Shown in pieces: positions 1 to 7,789 of a DNA stretch of 64,000 nt. The stretch's first letter is position 1. The number at the start of each line of letters is the position of its first letter. Position numbers and translations under genes: made by a program. A model generated the notes under the pieces. It made no database searches. It was not told the DNA's origin and saw only the letters and a list, made by a program, of their open reading frames with translations. This DNA comes from a virus, in the IMG/VR virus record IMGVR_UViG_3300020428_000007, positions 62,001 through 126,000 of that record. One strand, written 5' to 3'.

Positions 1-2
1 GT

Positions 3-380
3 GAGGAAGGCGGTAACTTTACTGGCAAGCCTCAGCGAAAGGTTTTAGAAACTACTGGTGTAAAAGCTAGCCCATTCGAAGTTATTTGCTTTGACTTCTT
101 TGCGCGTGAAGTTCATAAACATATATCGGGTATATTTGAATCAGAAGACTTTAACATATCGCATAAAAGCGAGTTTGTTACTGACGAACACGGCCAGAAC
201 GGTATGTATGTTCCAACTATTAATCTAGGTAAAGAGCTAGAAGAGCGTTGTGAAAAGCTTGCTAAAGAAAAGTCACACATTTTCTTTGAATCTATCTTTG
301 CAGGTTTTATGTCTACTGCTCGTGTCGATATGATTAATCAGATCACTAACAATCTGCACGGTGGTAACAATCAATGGTAA
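3..380 (+). CDS. Unknown protein, C-terminal part only (cut by window edge)
   Basis: The frame is open from base 3 to the TAA at 378-380 and gives the last 125 residues of a longer protein. The visible part is mixed charged sequence ending in a Gly/Asn-rich tail (NNLHGGNNQW). I recognise no domain. Its stop overlaps the next ATG by 7 bases, so it belongs to the same operon. It could be a DNA-metabolism protein given the neighbours, but that is only context. Confidence 0.75.
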   Translation, partial: EEGGNFTGKPQRKVLETTGVKASPFEVICFDFFAREVHKHISGIFESEDFNISHKSEFVTDEHGQNGMYVPTINLGKELEERCEKLAKEKSHIFFESIFAGFMSTARVDMINQITNNLHGGNNQW

Positions 381-928
381 GTCCTGTTCGTGTAATGCAC
401 CGAGTTATTTCAAGCATGGTAGACAACGGTAAAGTCTATCGCAATGATAACTTGGTGTTTGGATACTCGAATGGGCTTTACTACAGAATTGTACTTACAG
501 AAGAACCGTTCGGAACTCAGGACTGGATTGTAGAAACTATTGAAACAAGCAGTACAATGAGTTGTTTCAGAGAAGACGATTTAGAGCTGACCCTTACTCC
601 GTTCAATGTTAACTATGATTTTGATTTGGTACAGAAAGTTGCTGAGCCTGAAATTGGAACAGTAGAAGACGTAGACCGCGACTTAATTATAGCACTAATG
701 GAATACGGCTTTAGAGAAAGAATGGTATCTAACAGACTATCTTCTATCTCTGGCATGACGGTCTGCATGGGTGGAGTTGCTAAGTATCTAAGTTACTACT
801 CTACTCTTCTTGATGATGCTGGAATAGAAGTTGAGTTTGAGAGTAGCTTTCTTACTATAGGTAAGAACGGTCTTGTTCTACATTCTGGTATCGTTGATTC
901 AAAAGATAAATTCTTTGTAAGACTATAA
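374..928 (+). CDS. Hypothetical protein, 184 aa
   Basis: This is an unrecognised protein in the + strand operon. The start at 374 overlaps the previous stop codon by 7 bases, which suggests translational coupling; ATG codons a few residues in (MHRV...) are alternatives. The sequence is mixed alpha/beta and acidic, with no signal peptide, membrane segment or metal motif that I can see. It is the last gene before a strong intrinsic terminator at 927-950 and so closes this transcription unit. Confidence 0.75.
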   Translation: MVSPVRVMHRVISSMVDNGKVYRNDNLVFGYSNGLYYRIVLTEEPFGTQDWIVETIETSSTMSCFREDDLELTLTPFNVNYDFDLVQKVAEPEIGTVEDVDRDLIIALMEYGFRERMVSNRLSSISGMTVCMGGVAKYLSYYSTLLDDAGIEVEFESSFLTIGKNGLVLHSGIVDSKDKFFVRL

Positions 929-950
929 GGGGGCTATGCTCCCTTTTTTA
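927..950 (+). terminator. Intrinsic terminator
   Basis: AAGGGGGC-TAT-GCTCCCTT forms an 8-bp stem with one G-T wobble and a 3-base loop, followed by a run of T to 950. The hairpin starts inside the stop codon of the 374-928 gene. It should end upstream + strand transcription before the gene at 993. Confidence 0.85.
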
Positions 951-962
951 ATGTCTGAGTTT

Positions 963-982
963 CACGCTAATTTAAAAGCGTG
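963..982 (+). promoter_or_regulatory. Hairpin directly upstream of a Shine-Dalgarno
   Basis: CACGCT (963-968) and AGCGTG (977-982) can pair around an 8-base A/T loop. The hairpin abuts the GGAGG Shine-Dalgarno (982-986) of the gene starting at 993. It could modulate initiation or protect the 5' end of the mRNA that starts after the terminator at 927-950. No convincing -35/-10 pair was found in the short gap. Confidence 0.4.
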
Positions 983-992
983 GAGGTCATGA

Positions 993-1898
993 ATGGAAAT
1001 AGAACAATTCTTAAAAAACGTTCTTGGATTCGAACCAATTTCTAACGTAGAGAAAGAACCTCATACGTTGCCTTTTTTGCCTAGCGGATTTTTCCAAGAG
1101 TTTGTTAGAGGGAAGTGGAGAATTAGAATCTTAGATACTCATTCGCTTGAAGATAGAGCGAAGATAGGTGTTATTGTTTTGGTAGATATAGGACTAAAAC
1201 AGCACACCTTGTATAAGGGTTATATAAATCAGAACGATGGACTTTCTCAGTTTCGTCGTATGTTACAATCATGTACTGATTTACTTGATAACCCTGATGA
1301 TTATTCTTGTGAACGAATAATTCTATCTCAGGATAATCCTAGCTTACATTCTAGTGCGTGTATTCACATGTACTACATTTGGAAATTTGATGACCTTCTT
1401 GCAAGTTCAATTCCATCCGGCTTTAATGTATTAATACCAGAAAACGTACCCTTTGATGATTGCATAGATTTCGTAAATGGATATCTTTTGAATCTAGGTG
1501 CGTCGCATATTGGAACTAAGACATATAAAGCTTTACCCAATTTCAACAAAAGTTATGCACAACATTTTAGAAGCGTAGGAGTCAACGTATTAGACTTAGA
1601 CGAATCGGGTAGACTGGTACTTAATAAGGACACTATTAAGGACAAGATATACAAACTTAAAAATGTTGAGACTGCATACATAGTAAGATTCGCACTCAAA
1701 GCCATTCTAGAAAAGCGAACGGACTATGCTATAGAATTTCTAAAGGATGTAGGTTTAATCAAGGATATGATTATAAGTCGTACCAAGCACAACACTGTGC
1801 GTATAGCTTTTATGAGTGTTAACTTTGGAGATATTGAGGTAGTAGGATGCTTGGATGAAATTCTCAAAAATATTCAAAGAAAGTTTGGTAAGTTATGA
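993..1898 (+). CDS. Hypothetical protein, 301 aa
   Basis: The ATG at 993 follows a clear GGAGG Shine-Dalgarno. The protein is soluble, with no visible signal peptide or membrane helix and no motif that I recognise. It overlaps the ACP-like gene downstream by ATGA (4 bases), so the two are translationally coupled and may work together. It could be a partner or ligand-handling protein for the ACP-like protein, but nothing in the sequence shows this. Confidence 0.75.
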   Translation: MEIEQFLKNVLGFEPISNVEKEPHTLPFLPSGFFQEFVRGKWRIRILDTHSLEDRAKIGVIVLVDIGLKQHTLYKGYINQNDGLSQFRRMLQSCTDLLDNPDDYSCERIILSQDNPSLHSSACIHMYYIWKFDDLLASSIPSGFNVLIPENVPFDDCIDFVNGYLLNLGASHIGTKTYKALPNFNKSYAQHFRSVGVNVLDLDESGRLVLNKDTIKDKIYKLKNVETAYIVRFALKAILEKRTDYAIEFLKDVGLIKDMIISRTKHNTVRIAFMSVNFGDIEVVGCLDEILKNIQRKFGKL

Positions 1899-2125
1899 AA
1901 ACAAAAGACCGTGTGTTTAACTGCATCAAAAGGCAGATGGGTAAGTCAGATATAAATCTTAGCACTGACTTGAAAAATGACCTCAAAGCAGACGACCTAG
2001 ATTACATAGAACTGACTATGAGATTAGAGTCAGAGTTTGGTATTGCTATAGACGATGAAAAGTTTAGTACTTTGAAAACTGTAAATGATGTATATAGATA
2101 CGTAACGGAACTTGCAGATGCTTAG
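1895..2125 (+). CDS. Acyl-carrier-protein-like protein lacking the phosphopantetheine serine
   Basis: At 76 aa it has the length and four-helix pattern of bacterial ACP. The hallmark helix-II motif is LKADDLDYIELTMRLESEFG, which lines up with the canonical ADSLD-x-x-EL-x-M-x-LEEEF. The downstream I-x-DDE and T-VNDVY segments also fit ACP helix III/IV. The serine that carries 4'-phosphopantetheine in ACPs is aspartate here (DSL to DDL), so the protein cannot be loaded the usual way. ACPs are cytosolic carriers that also bind many host partners. I infer a binding or decoy role rather than acyl transfer. The start overlaps the 993-1898 gene by ATGA. Confidence 0.8.
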   Translation: MKTKDRVFNCIKRQMGKSDINLSTDLKNDLKADDLDYIELTMRLESEFGIAIDDEKFSTLKTVNDVYRYVTELADA

Positions 2126-2231
2126 GCAAATACCAGTAAAGGAGTTAGTGCTATTCGTAGTGCTTTCTCCCATTATCCTATTAGTCTTTCTTTACTGCTA
2201 CGTTCGATTTAAAAATAAAAGTAGGGAATAA
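2118..2231 (+). CDS. Small single-pass membrane protein, 37 aa
   Basis: ATG at 2118 overlaps the ACP-like stop by 8 bases and the frame runs to TAA at 2229-2231, two bases before the next gene. The peptide has a short polar N terminus, a hydrophobic stretch of about 20 residues (LVLFVVLSPIILLVFLYCYV) and a basic tail RFKNKSRE. This is typical of a one-helix inner-membrane protein. The exact fit between neighbours supports it as a real gene. Its function is unknown; it could anchor the ACP-like protein or alter the host membrane. Confidence 0.6.
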   Translation: MLRQIPVKELVLFVVLSPIILLVFLYCYVRFKNKSRE

Positions 2232-2233
2232 AA

Positions 2234-3082
2234 ATGCTTTTGAAGAACTATCCTGAACTGATGGTAAGCATAATGCATCAAGCGTTTAGTTTTGCAGGTT
2301 TAAGCTATGCGCGTAGAAGAAAGACAGGTGCTATCGTGCTTCGTCATTTGGAAGGCAAAGAGTTTACACCAGTAGCGTTTGGCTATAACGGTACTCGACC
2401 TGGAGAATCTAACTTATGTGAAGATGCGAACGGAGATACTCTAGATACTGTCATCCATGCTGAGCGTAACTGCATTAGAAAGATGATGAACCAAGGTGTT
2501 GCCACTCCCGGAAGTATACTGGTAGTAACGTTTGTCCCTTGTCCTGACTGCGTTGAGTTGATTATTGATGCCAAGTTCAAAGAAGTTATTTACTGTCACG
2601 ATAGTAATAATCCGCAAAAAGTAAAAGGTCTTGAAAAGCTGTTTAATAAAGTTAGCGTATCTCGCGTAGATATCAAAGACGTTATTGAGTGGGGCAGCTA
2701 TGTTCAAGATGGATTGAACATGCCCAAGTTTTTAGGTACTGTTGCAGAGTCTGAAAACAAAGCACTAGATAGATTTGTCCGTACTAAGTCTATAGAAGAA
2801 ATTGATAGAATCGTTAAGCACTTCTTTGCTACGGTTCAAAGAGTACACCGTTTAGAGTCTACGGATTTTCATAGAGAACTGTATTTCAATACTCTACACC
2901 GCAATCTTCACGGTACTAGACGAGAGTTTTTCAAGTGGTGCAATCTAGCATACGAAACTATTTCCGAAATACAACTTAAATCAGAAGACCCAATATTAGG
3001 CATAGAAGAGTTCATTGACTTTTATCTACTAGCGCCTTTTATTAAATCTCCAAAGCAAAGTAACAATGAGTATAACCAGTGA
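2234..3082 (+). CDS. dCMP/cytidine deaminase family protein with C-terminal extension
   Basis: The zinc-binding and catalytic motifs of the deoxycytidylate deaminase fold are present: H75-A-E77 and P102-C-P-D-C106. dCMP deaminase makes dUMP, the substrate of the thymidylate synthase encoded just downstream, so both belong to dTTP synthesis in the cytoplasm. The protein is 282 aa against roughly 150-190 for typical phage dCMP deaminases. About 130 C-terminal residues beyond the catalytic core match nothing that I recognise. ATG at 2234 follows an AGGG ribosome site, and the 3' end overlaps the next gene by 17 bases. The substrate could instead be a free or modified nucleotide. Confidence 0.85.
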   Translation: MLLKNYPELMVSIMHQAFSFAGLSYARRRKTGAIVLRHLEGKEFTPVAFGYNGTRPGESNLCEDANGDTLDTVIHAERNCIRKMMNQGVATPGSILVVTFVPCPDCVELIIDAKFKEVIYCHDSNNPQKVKGLEKLFNKVSVSRVDIKDVIEWGSYVQDGLNMPKFLGTVAESENKALDRFVRTKSIEEIDRIVKHFFATVQRVHRLESTDFHRELYFNTLHRNLHGTRREFFKWCNLAYETISEIQLKSEDPILGIEEFIDFYLLAPFIKSPKQSNNEYNQ

Positions 3083-3335
3083 AGCGCGTATTTCTGTCTA
3101 TTTCGTAAATCGTACATTTAGGCAGTATTACGATATTGAAGTAGGTGAGTACTTTATTAGTATTCACGGCAATTATCGAAAAGTAGAAGTGTTGAACTTA
3201 GACGATGCTTCTTTTAGAATCTTATCCTCCACATCGGTTGATGTTACACGCATAGACAAAGAATACGTAGCAAGCGTACATGTCACTGTGGAACTATCGG
3301 ATACCGGTTTAATAACAAAGCGAATAGTTGAATGA
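3066..3335 (+). CDS. Hypothetical protein, 89 aa
   Basis: This small, probably all-beta protein has alternating hydrophobic strands and no motif that I recognise. It starts inside the deaminase gene and overlaps the next gene by ATGA, which is typical of this operon. Its size and strand pattern resemble the about 88-residue N-terminal extension of the thymidylate synthase at 4067, but I cannot show homology by eye. Confidence 0.7.
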   Translation: MSITSEARISVYFVNRTFRQYYDIEVGEYFISIHGNYRKVEVLNLDDASFRILSSTSVDVTRIDKEYVASVHVTVELSDTGLITKRIVE

Positions 3336-3730
3336 TAAAATATGATTTAGAACCTTACTTTATTAACAGTACTTGGAGAGCAATCGTTGATAACGGGCTT
3401 ACTCCTTACATTACACTTGTCGTAGATGAACGTTGCAATGTTCCGCAAGAACACATCAAAGAGAAGAACGGTCTTCCTACGATCACGTTTAACACAAGTC
3501 TTGTTGCTACTCCTAATATTGTGATGAACGATAAAGAAGAGTACATTACGTTTAGCGGTTCATTTAGCGGTCGTCGTATAGATATCCAGTTTACGTATGA
3601 CAACATCGTAGCAATCTACGCTAAAGAACTTAAAGACTTTGGTATAGTAGTGCCGTACACTCCTCCAAAGCAAGTTGAGCAAGAGCAAGAACCAGAACGC
3701 GCTAAGCCTGTGCTGCAAGTGGTGAAGTAA
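3332..3730 (+). CDS. Hypothetical protein, 132 aa
   Basis: ATGA overlap with the previous gene and a one-base TAATG overlap with the next place it firmly in the operon. The first two thirds look folded. The C terminus is a low-complexity Gln/Glu/Pro linker (KQVEQEQEPERAKP). No known motif, signal peptide or membrane helix was seen. Confidence 0.7.
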   Translation: MIKYDLEPYFINSTWRAIVDNGLTPYITLVVDERCNVPQEHIKEKNGLPTITFNTSLVATPNIVMNDKEEYITFSGSFSGRRIDIQFTYDNIVAIYAKELKDFGIVVPYTPPKQVEQEQEPERAKPVLQVVK

Positions 3731-4059
3731 TGAATCCATTATTTCCTACTCCGATAAAAGGGTTTAGTATTTGTACTATAACACAAACAGTTGGTGACTT
3801 GTATATAGGTCAGTGGTTCTACAAAGAGCAAAATAGCAGTAAAGGTTATCTAGCAGAGTACGCTAGCGATAGTTGGTTTAAAGGTAAAGAGTTTGATACA
3901 TCTGCTGTTCCACACGCCCAAGTCTATCCTAACAATTTGCAAGATTTTGAAGTGATAGACACTGAACGAGCTAAGAGCATGACTGTAGAGTCTATTCTCA
4001 AAGAGTATGGTATTGAAAACAAAGGCTTAGAGTTGAGCCTACTTAGAAGAATGAACTGA
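3730..4059 (+). CDS. Hypothetical protein, 109 aa
   Basis: The start overlaps the previous stop (TAATG). The protein is soluble, aromatic-rich in its first half and ends in a charged helix. It sits directly before the thymidylate synthase gene. No domain is recognised. Confidence 0.7.
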   Translation: MNPLFPTPIKGFSICTITQTVGDLYIGQWFYKEQNSSKGYLAEYASDSWFKGKEFDTSAVPHAQVYPNNLQDFEVIDTERAKSMTVESILKEYGIENKGLELSLLRRMN

Positions 4060-4066
4060 GGAATAT

Positions 4067-5452
4067 ATGAAAAGTTTGAAATTTGAATGCTCGGATTTTA
4101 CCAAAGTCTACACTACTAAAGGTCTGTATCCTAAGTTCTCAATCTCTGTATTTCTAATGGATGCAGTTGACCTAGAACCAGGTCAAGTGTTTGAAGATAT
4201 AAGAATCACTAATTCGTCTGGTACTTATGTCCAAGAAGGTTTCTTTAAACTTACTTCTGTTATGCAAGGTCCTAATACTCATATATTAGAGCTTTCCACT
4301 ATGTCCTCGTCTGGTATTCTCAATGATGCAGATTGCCAGTACTTGAATGTTGCGCAAAAGATTTTAGACGAAGGTTATCACTCAGAAAACAGAACCAAAA
4401 CAAACACGTACAAACTGTTTGGTGATGCGCAATTAAAGTTCGACTTACGTGAAGGTTTACCTGTTCTAACTACCAAGAACGTATTAGTAGGTGCATTGAA
4501 GAAAGAACTGTGCTGGTTTAATCGTGGTGAGACTAACATCAAAACACTTGGTACTCCTATTTGGGACGAATGGGCAACTGAGTCTGGTGAGCTAGGTCCT
4601 GTCTATGGTGAGCAGTGGAGAGACTGGCTGGCTTGGCATGAAGTGCATGAATCACAAGTTGAGAAAATCAAGTTCTTAGAAGAGCAAGGTTACACTAAGG
4701 GTTATCAAATTGGTGGATTCCTTTTATTCCACAAGCGCATTGACCAACTCAATCAGCTAATAGAAAACATCAAGAACGATCCAAACAATCGTCGAATGAT
4801 TGTTTCTGCTTGGAATCCTACTGTAGACCCAGACACTAAGCTTACACCGAACAAGAACGCTGAACTTGGTATGCAAGCGCTGCCACCTTGCCATACATTA
4901 TGGCAAGTAGGTTGCACTAAAATAGCTAACGTATATGATCGCGAAAAAGAATGGATTCGCCTTGAAGCTATTAAGAACATGCATGAAATGGGCATCTATT
5001 ATGATGAAGCGTATGTTATAGCTAACAACCAATGGGTACTATTTGTATCGGATACTGCGGTGCGTCTGGATGAACGTAACGATGAAATAATATTAACAGA
5101 AGCATTGGATTCAGTAAACGCACCTGACTACTATCTAGACTTAAAGCTATATCAACGTAGTGCAGATTGGTTCTTGGGCGTACCGTTTAATATAGCTAGC
5201 TATGCTATGCAAGCTGAAATACTTGCCGCTCATACAGGCACTGTAGCTCGTAACTTCTATCATTCGTTTGGTGATTTCCACATTTACGAAAACCATGTTG
5301 ACCAGTTACGAACTCAGATAGAGCAACCGCACAAAGCACTTCCGCGTTGCTACATTGAAAAGCAAAAAGACATTGCGAACTATCTGCCAGAGCATATTCA
5401 TGTACTTGGATATGAAGGCGGTATCAAACTAACAGGGGACGTTGCCGTATGA
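4067..5452 (+). CDS. thyA: Thymidylate synthase (ThyA type), enlarged
   Basis: It converts dUMP to dTMP with methylene-tetrahydrofolate. The ThyA landmarks are clear: NRTKTNTYKLFG, PVLTTKN, the WFNRGETNIKTLG helix, GPVYGEQWR, NNRRMIVSAWNP, the catalytic Cys275 in PPCH, QRSADWFLGVPFNIASYA and the nucleotide-binding FGDFHIYENH. At 461 aa it is much longer than the usual 264-320. About 88 residues precede the ThyA core, and roughly 65 extra residues lie between PPCH and QRS, where E. coli ThyA has a short strand connection. All catalytic motifs are intact, so activity is likely. The gene overlaps the DHH gene by ATGA. Confidence 0.95.
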   Translation: MKSLKFECSDFTKVYTTKGLYPKFSISVFLMDAVDLEPGQVFEDIRITNSSGTYVQEGFFKLTSVMQGPNTHILELSTMSSSGILNDADCQYLNVAQKILDEGYHSENRTKTNTYKLFGDAQLKFDLREGLPVLTTKNVLVGALKKELCWFNRGETNIKTLGTPIWDEWATESGELGPVYGEQWRDWLAWHEVHESQVEKIKFLEEQGYTKGYQIGGFLLFHKRIDQLNQLIENIKNDPNNRRMIVSAWNPTVDPDTKLTPNKNAELGMQALPPCHTLWQVGCTKIANVYDREKEWIRLEAIKNMHEMGIYYDEAYVIANNQWVLFVSDTAVRLDERNDEIILTEALDSVNAPDYYLDLKLYQRSADWFLGVPFNIASYAMQAEILAAHTGTVARNFYHSFGDFHIYENHVDQLRTQIEQPHKALPRCYIEKQKDIANYLPEHIHVLGYEGGIKLTGDVAV

Positions 5453-6522
5453 CAAGTAAAGTATTAACAAACAAAGAAAAAGCATTTCTGAAAGAAATTC
5501 GTAGACGGTCTAAGCCTACAGAAAGCAACATGAAAAACTTTCTAAAGCAAGATGAAGACCCAGAAAAGCTATTAAAAGTAGCTGTTTGGTATCATGGCGG
5601 ATGTAACGATGGACTAGGCTCTGCGGTATCTATTGCAGTCTTCTTAAAAGAAGAGTTGGACTTTGACTTAGACTCAGTTGACTTTGTTCCAGTTGGGTAC
5701 GGTAAGCCTGCACCAGAAGTAGATCATGATTTTGTGTTCATAGTTGACTTTGCGTATTCGCCCGAAGATACAGAAGAGCTTTGTAGCAAAAACAAAGATA
5801 CTTGGTTCTTAACAATTGACCACCATGAAACGGCGTATACTAAGTTTCTAACGTACTATAATAATAGTGCATTCTCTGATAGAAACTGTTTCGTTATTAA
5901 TGCTAATGGAAATTTAGCAGGCGCAGACCTATCTTGGATGATACTTAATCCACATATAGATGTACCTGATTTGATTAAAGATGTTGCAGACAGAGACTTG
6001 TGGAAGTTCGAAAGACCTTCATCAAAGCCGATGCATTTGTTTTTAGTAGGTCTACGCGCTATTAAAGAGTACTGCCCTGTAAAAGTTTACTACAGATTCT
6101 TAACTGGAAAAGATTCAGAGTATGACGAGGCGCTGGTAATAGGTAAAAGCTTATTGCAATTCCAAAAGTCTTTGATTAGAGAAGTAAGCTATCCTGCTAA
6201 AGCTGGAACTATACAGATGGGTGACGAGAAGATGCCTGCTATATTCTGTAACTGTTCCAACTACTCTTTAATTTCAGATACTGGTGATTATATCCTTAAT
6301 CGCCCAGATAAGTTTAAAATAGATACCGACAAACACGTTGCTATTTTATATTTATTCTCTGCTGATTTAAAACAAGTAAAGCTGAGTTTTAGAAGTAAGA
6401 ACAAGCAGGCAAAGGTCTATGCGGAATTCTTTGGAGGAGGTGGTCATCCTAATTCAGGTGGTGCTGCAATACCAAAAGAAGAGTTCGATAGAATTGTTGA
6501 ACTAAAAACTAACGAAGCATAA
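5449..6522 (+). CDS. DHH/DHHA1-family phosphoesterase (NrnA/RecJ-like)
   Basis: The N-terminal DHH domain has HGGCNDGLGS (Asp54), an Asp at 100 in IVDFAYS and the signature D124-H125-H126. The C-terminal DHHA1 domain ends with GGGGH (329-333) followed by PNSGG, the substrate-binding loop of this superfamily. Members hydrolyse short oligonucleotides, cyclic dinucleotides, pAp or single-stranded DNA using Mn2+ bound by the Asp/His residues. The 357-aa length fits the compact NrnA-like branch rather than RecJ. Close coupling to thyA suggests recycling of host nucleic acid to nucleotides. Removal of a defence signalling nucleotide is an alternative. Confidence 0.85.
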   Translation: MTSKVLTNKEKAFLKEIRRRSKPTESNMKNFLKQDEDPEKLLKVAVWYHGGCNDGLGSAVSIAVFLKEELDFDLDSVDFVPVGYGKPAPEVDHDFVFIVDFAYSPEDTEELCSKNKDTWFLTIDHHETAYTKFLTYYNNSAFSDRNCFVINANGNLAGADLSWMILNPHIDVPDLIKDVADRDLWKFERPSSKPMHLFLVGLRAIKEYCPVKVYYRFLTGKDSEYDEALVIGKSLLQFQKSLIREVSYPAKAGTIQMGDEKMPAIFCNCSNYSLISDTGDYILNRPDKFKIDTDKHVAILYLFSADLKQVKLSFRSKNKQAKVYAEFFGGGGHPNSGGAAIPKEEFDRIVELKTNEA

Positions 6523-6531
6523 GGGACTACG

Positions 6532-7176
6532 ATGCAAAACAGCTATATCACTGTAACAAACAAAGTAATAATTCTTAATTATTGTATGCTAAAGTCTACT
6601 CTAAAGGAGAGATTAGGTGCGCTAAGTGTTCGTGTACTGGAAGACCTAGAACCATGTGTTGTGCGTTACTGTGATATAGAGGTTCATTGGAGAGAACATC
6701 AGTTAGACATATTGATCGACTTAAAGATTGAGCCGTTGATTGTAAATTGTATTACTATAAATCACAAAATAATTATTAATACTAAACCCGAAGTAGAGAT
6801 AAATGACAAACGCTTTGAGAATATTCTTTCAGGCGCTGTAGGTCGAATACATAAAAATATACAACTACAAGTAGTTAATGAATCTAGTGGTAACACTAAG
6901 CAGCAACGTCTTCAATTTGTCGAAGGTCAAACTGTAGATGGATGGTATGAAAACTTACAACCTGGAAAAGATTTTGTAACTAAGAGAGGTGCTAAAGGTA
7001 AAGTAGTTATGTTAGACTACTTTGGTTTAGGTCAGTCTTTCCCTCTAGACCCTCTTATCGTGGTAAAGTGGTTATCTAAAAGCGAGATAAAAGATACTGC
7101 TTTTTGGAAAGAAGAATTTACCAATATGACAGGTGTAAGCCTTGAGAATTTCAAAAGTAGCTCAGACATTGCGTAA
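6532..7176 (+). CDS. Hypothetical protein, 214 aa
   Basis: This is an unrecognised soluble protein ten bases after the DHH gene. The first 110 residues look like alternating helices and strands rich in Ile/Asn. The C-terminal half has a Gly-rich turn around GAKGKVVMLDYFG. No catalytic signature was seen. Confidence 0.7.
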   Translation: MQNSYITVTNKVIILNYCMLKSTLKERLGALSVRVLEDLEPCVVRYCDIEVHWREHQLDILIDLKIEPLIVNCITINHKIIINTKPEVEINDKRFENILSGAVGRIHKNIQLQVVNESSGNTKQQRLQFVEGQTVDGWYENLQPGKDFVTKRGAKGKVVMLDYFGLGQSFPLDPLIVVKWLSKSEIKDTAFWKEEFTNMTGVSLENFKSSSDIA

Positions 7177-7192
7177 CACTCTTTCGTGCTTG

Positions 7193-7363
7193 ATGGCATG
7201 GCTGGTGGTATGCATAAACTATTACATTATACTTTTCGTAAGCCCAAGTATAGCGTATTTAACTTTCATTACTCTAAATATTTTATCAATTTTTATTGTA
7301 AGGGCTATTGATAGGTTTATCAAAATTAAAAAGCCTGATGTATGGTACGACTTTATGAATTGA
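7193..7363 (+). CDS. Small two-helix membrane protein
   Basis: It has two hydrophobic segments (about residues 2-19 and 22-37 from this start), followed by a basic stretch RAIDRFIKIKKP and a short polar tail. This suggests a hairpin in the inner membrane with a cytoplasmic C terminus. I chose ATG at 7193; a TTG at 7142 would add 17 residues and overlap the previous gene. Neither has a strong ribosome site. The role is unknown. Confidence 0.6.
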   Translation: MAWLVVCINYYIILFVSPSIAYLTFITLNILSIFIVRAIDRFIKIKKPDVWYDFMN

Positions 7364-7372
7364 GGAAAGACA

Positions 7373-7789
7373 ATGACCGAGACAGAACGTGCAGAACTAC
7401 TATTGAACGGAAAAGTTCTATTAGGACCAAATGCCACTGACGAACAGTTAGATAGATTTGTTGACTATGTGTACACTATAAAGCAAGAAGTGTCATTAGG
7501 TTCTCAAACTAAGATACTAACTAAAGCCCAATCCGAAGGCGTTTACAATAAGCTTATCTTAGAACACAACTCTAAGCTAATACAAGCTGGTAAGAAGAAC
7601 GCATCACCTGCCAAGCCTAAACAAAATCTTTCATTTGAACAGCGCTTACGCGAGATTAATATTCTTATTGAAAAGATTCTTGCCTTGAACATAGAAATAG
7701 ATGTAATGAACTCTATGGGTGCTATTGACGGAAACGAAACAGTAGCAACAACCAACCTCAAACTTGCAACACTTTACGGCGTATCTTGA
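7373..7789 (+). CDS. Hypothetical protein, 138 aa
   Basis: ATG at 7373 follows a GAGGAAAG ribosome site. The protein appears mostly helical with a Lys/Ala/Pro linker near residues 75-85 and a predicted coiled-coil-like helix after it. No known motif. It is the last gene before the 340-base non-coding region at 7790-8129. Confidence 0.7.
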   Translation: MTETERAELLLNGKVLLGPNATDEQLDRFVDYVYTIKQEVSLGSQTKILTKAQSEGVYNKLILEHNSKLIQAGKKNASPAKPKQNLSFEQRLREINILIEKILALNIEIDVMNSMGAIDGNETVATTNLKLATLYGVS

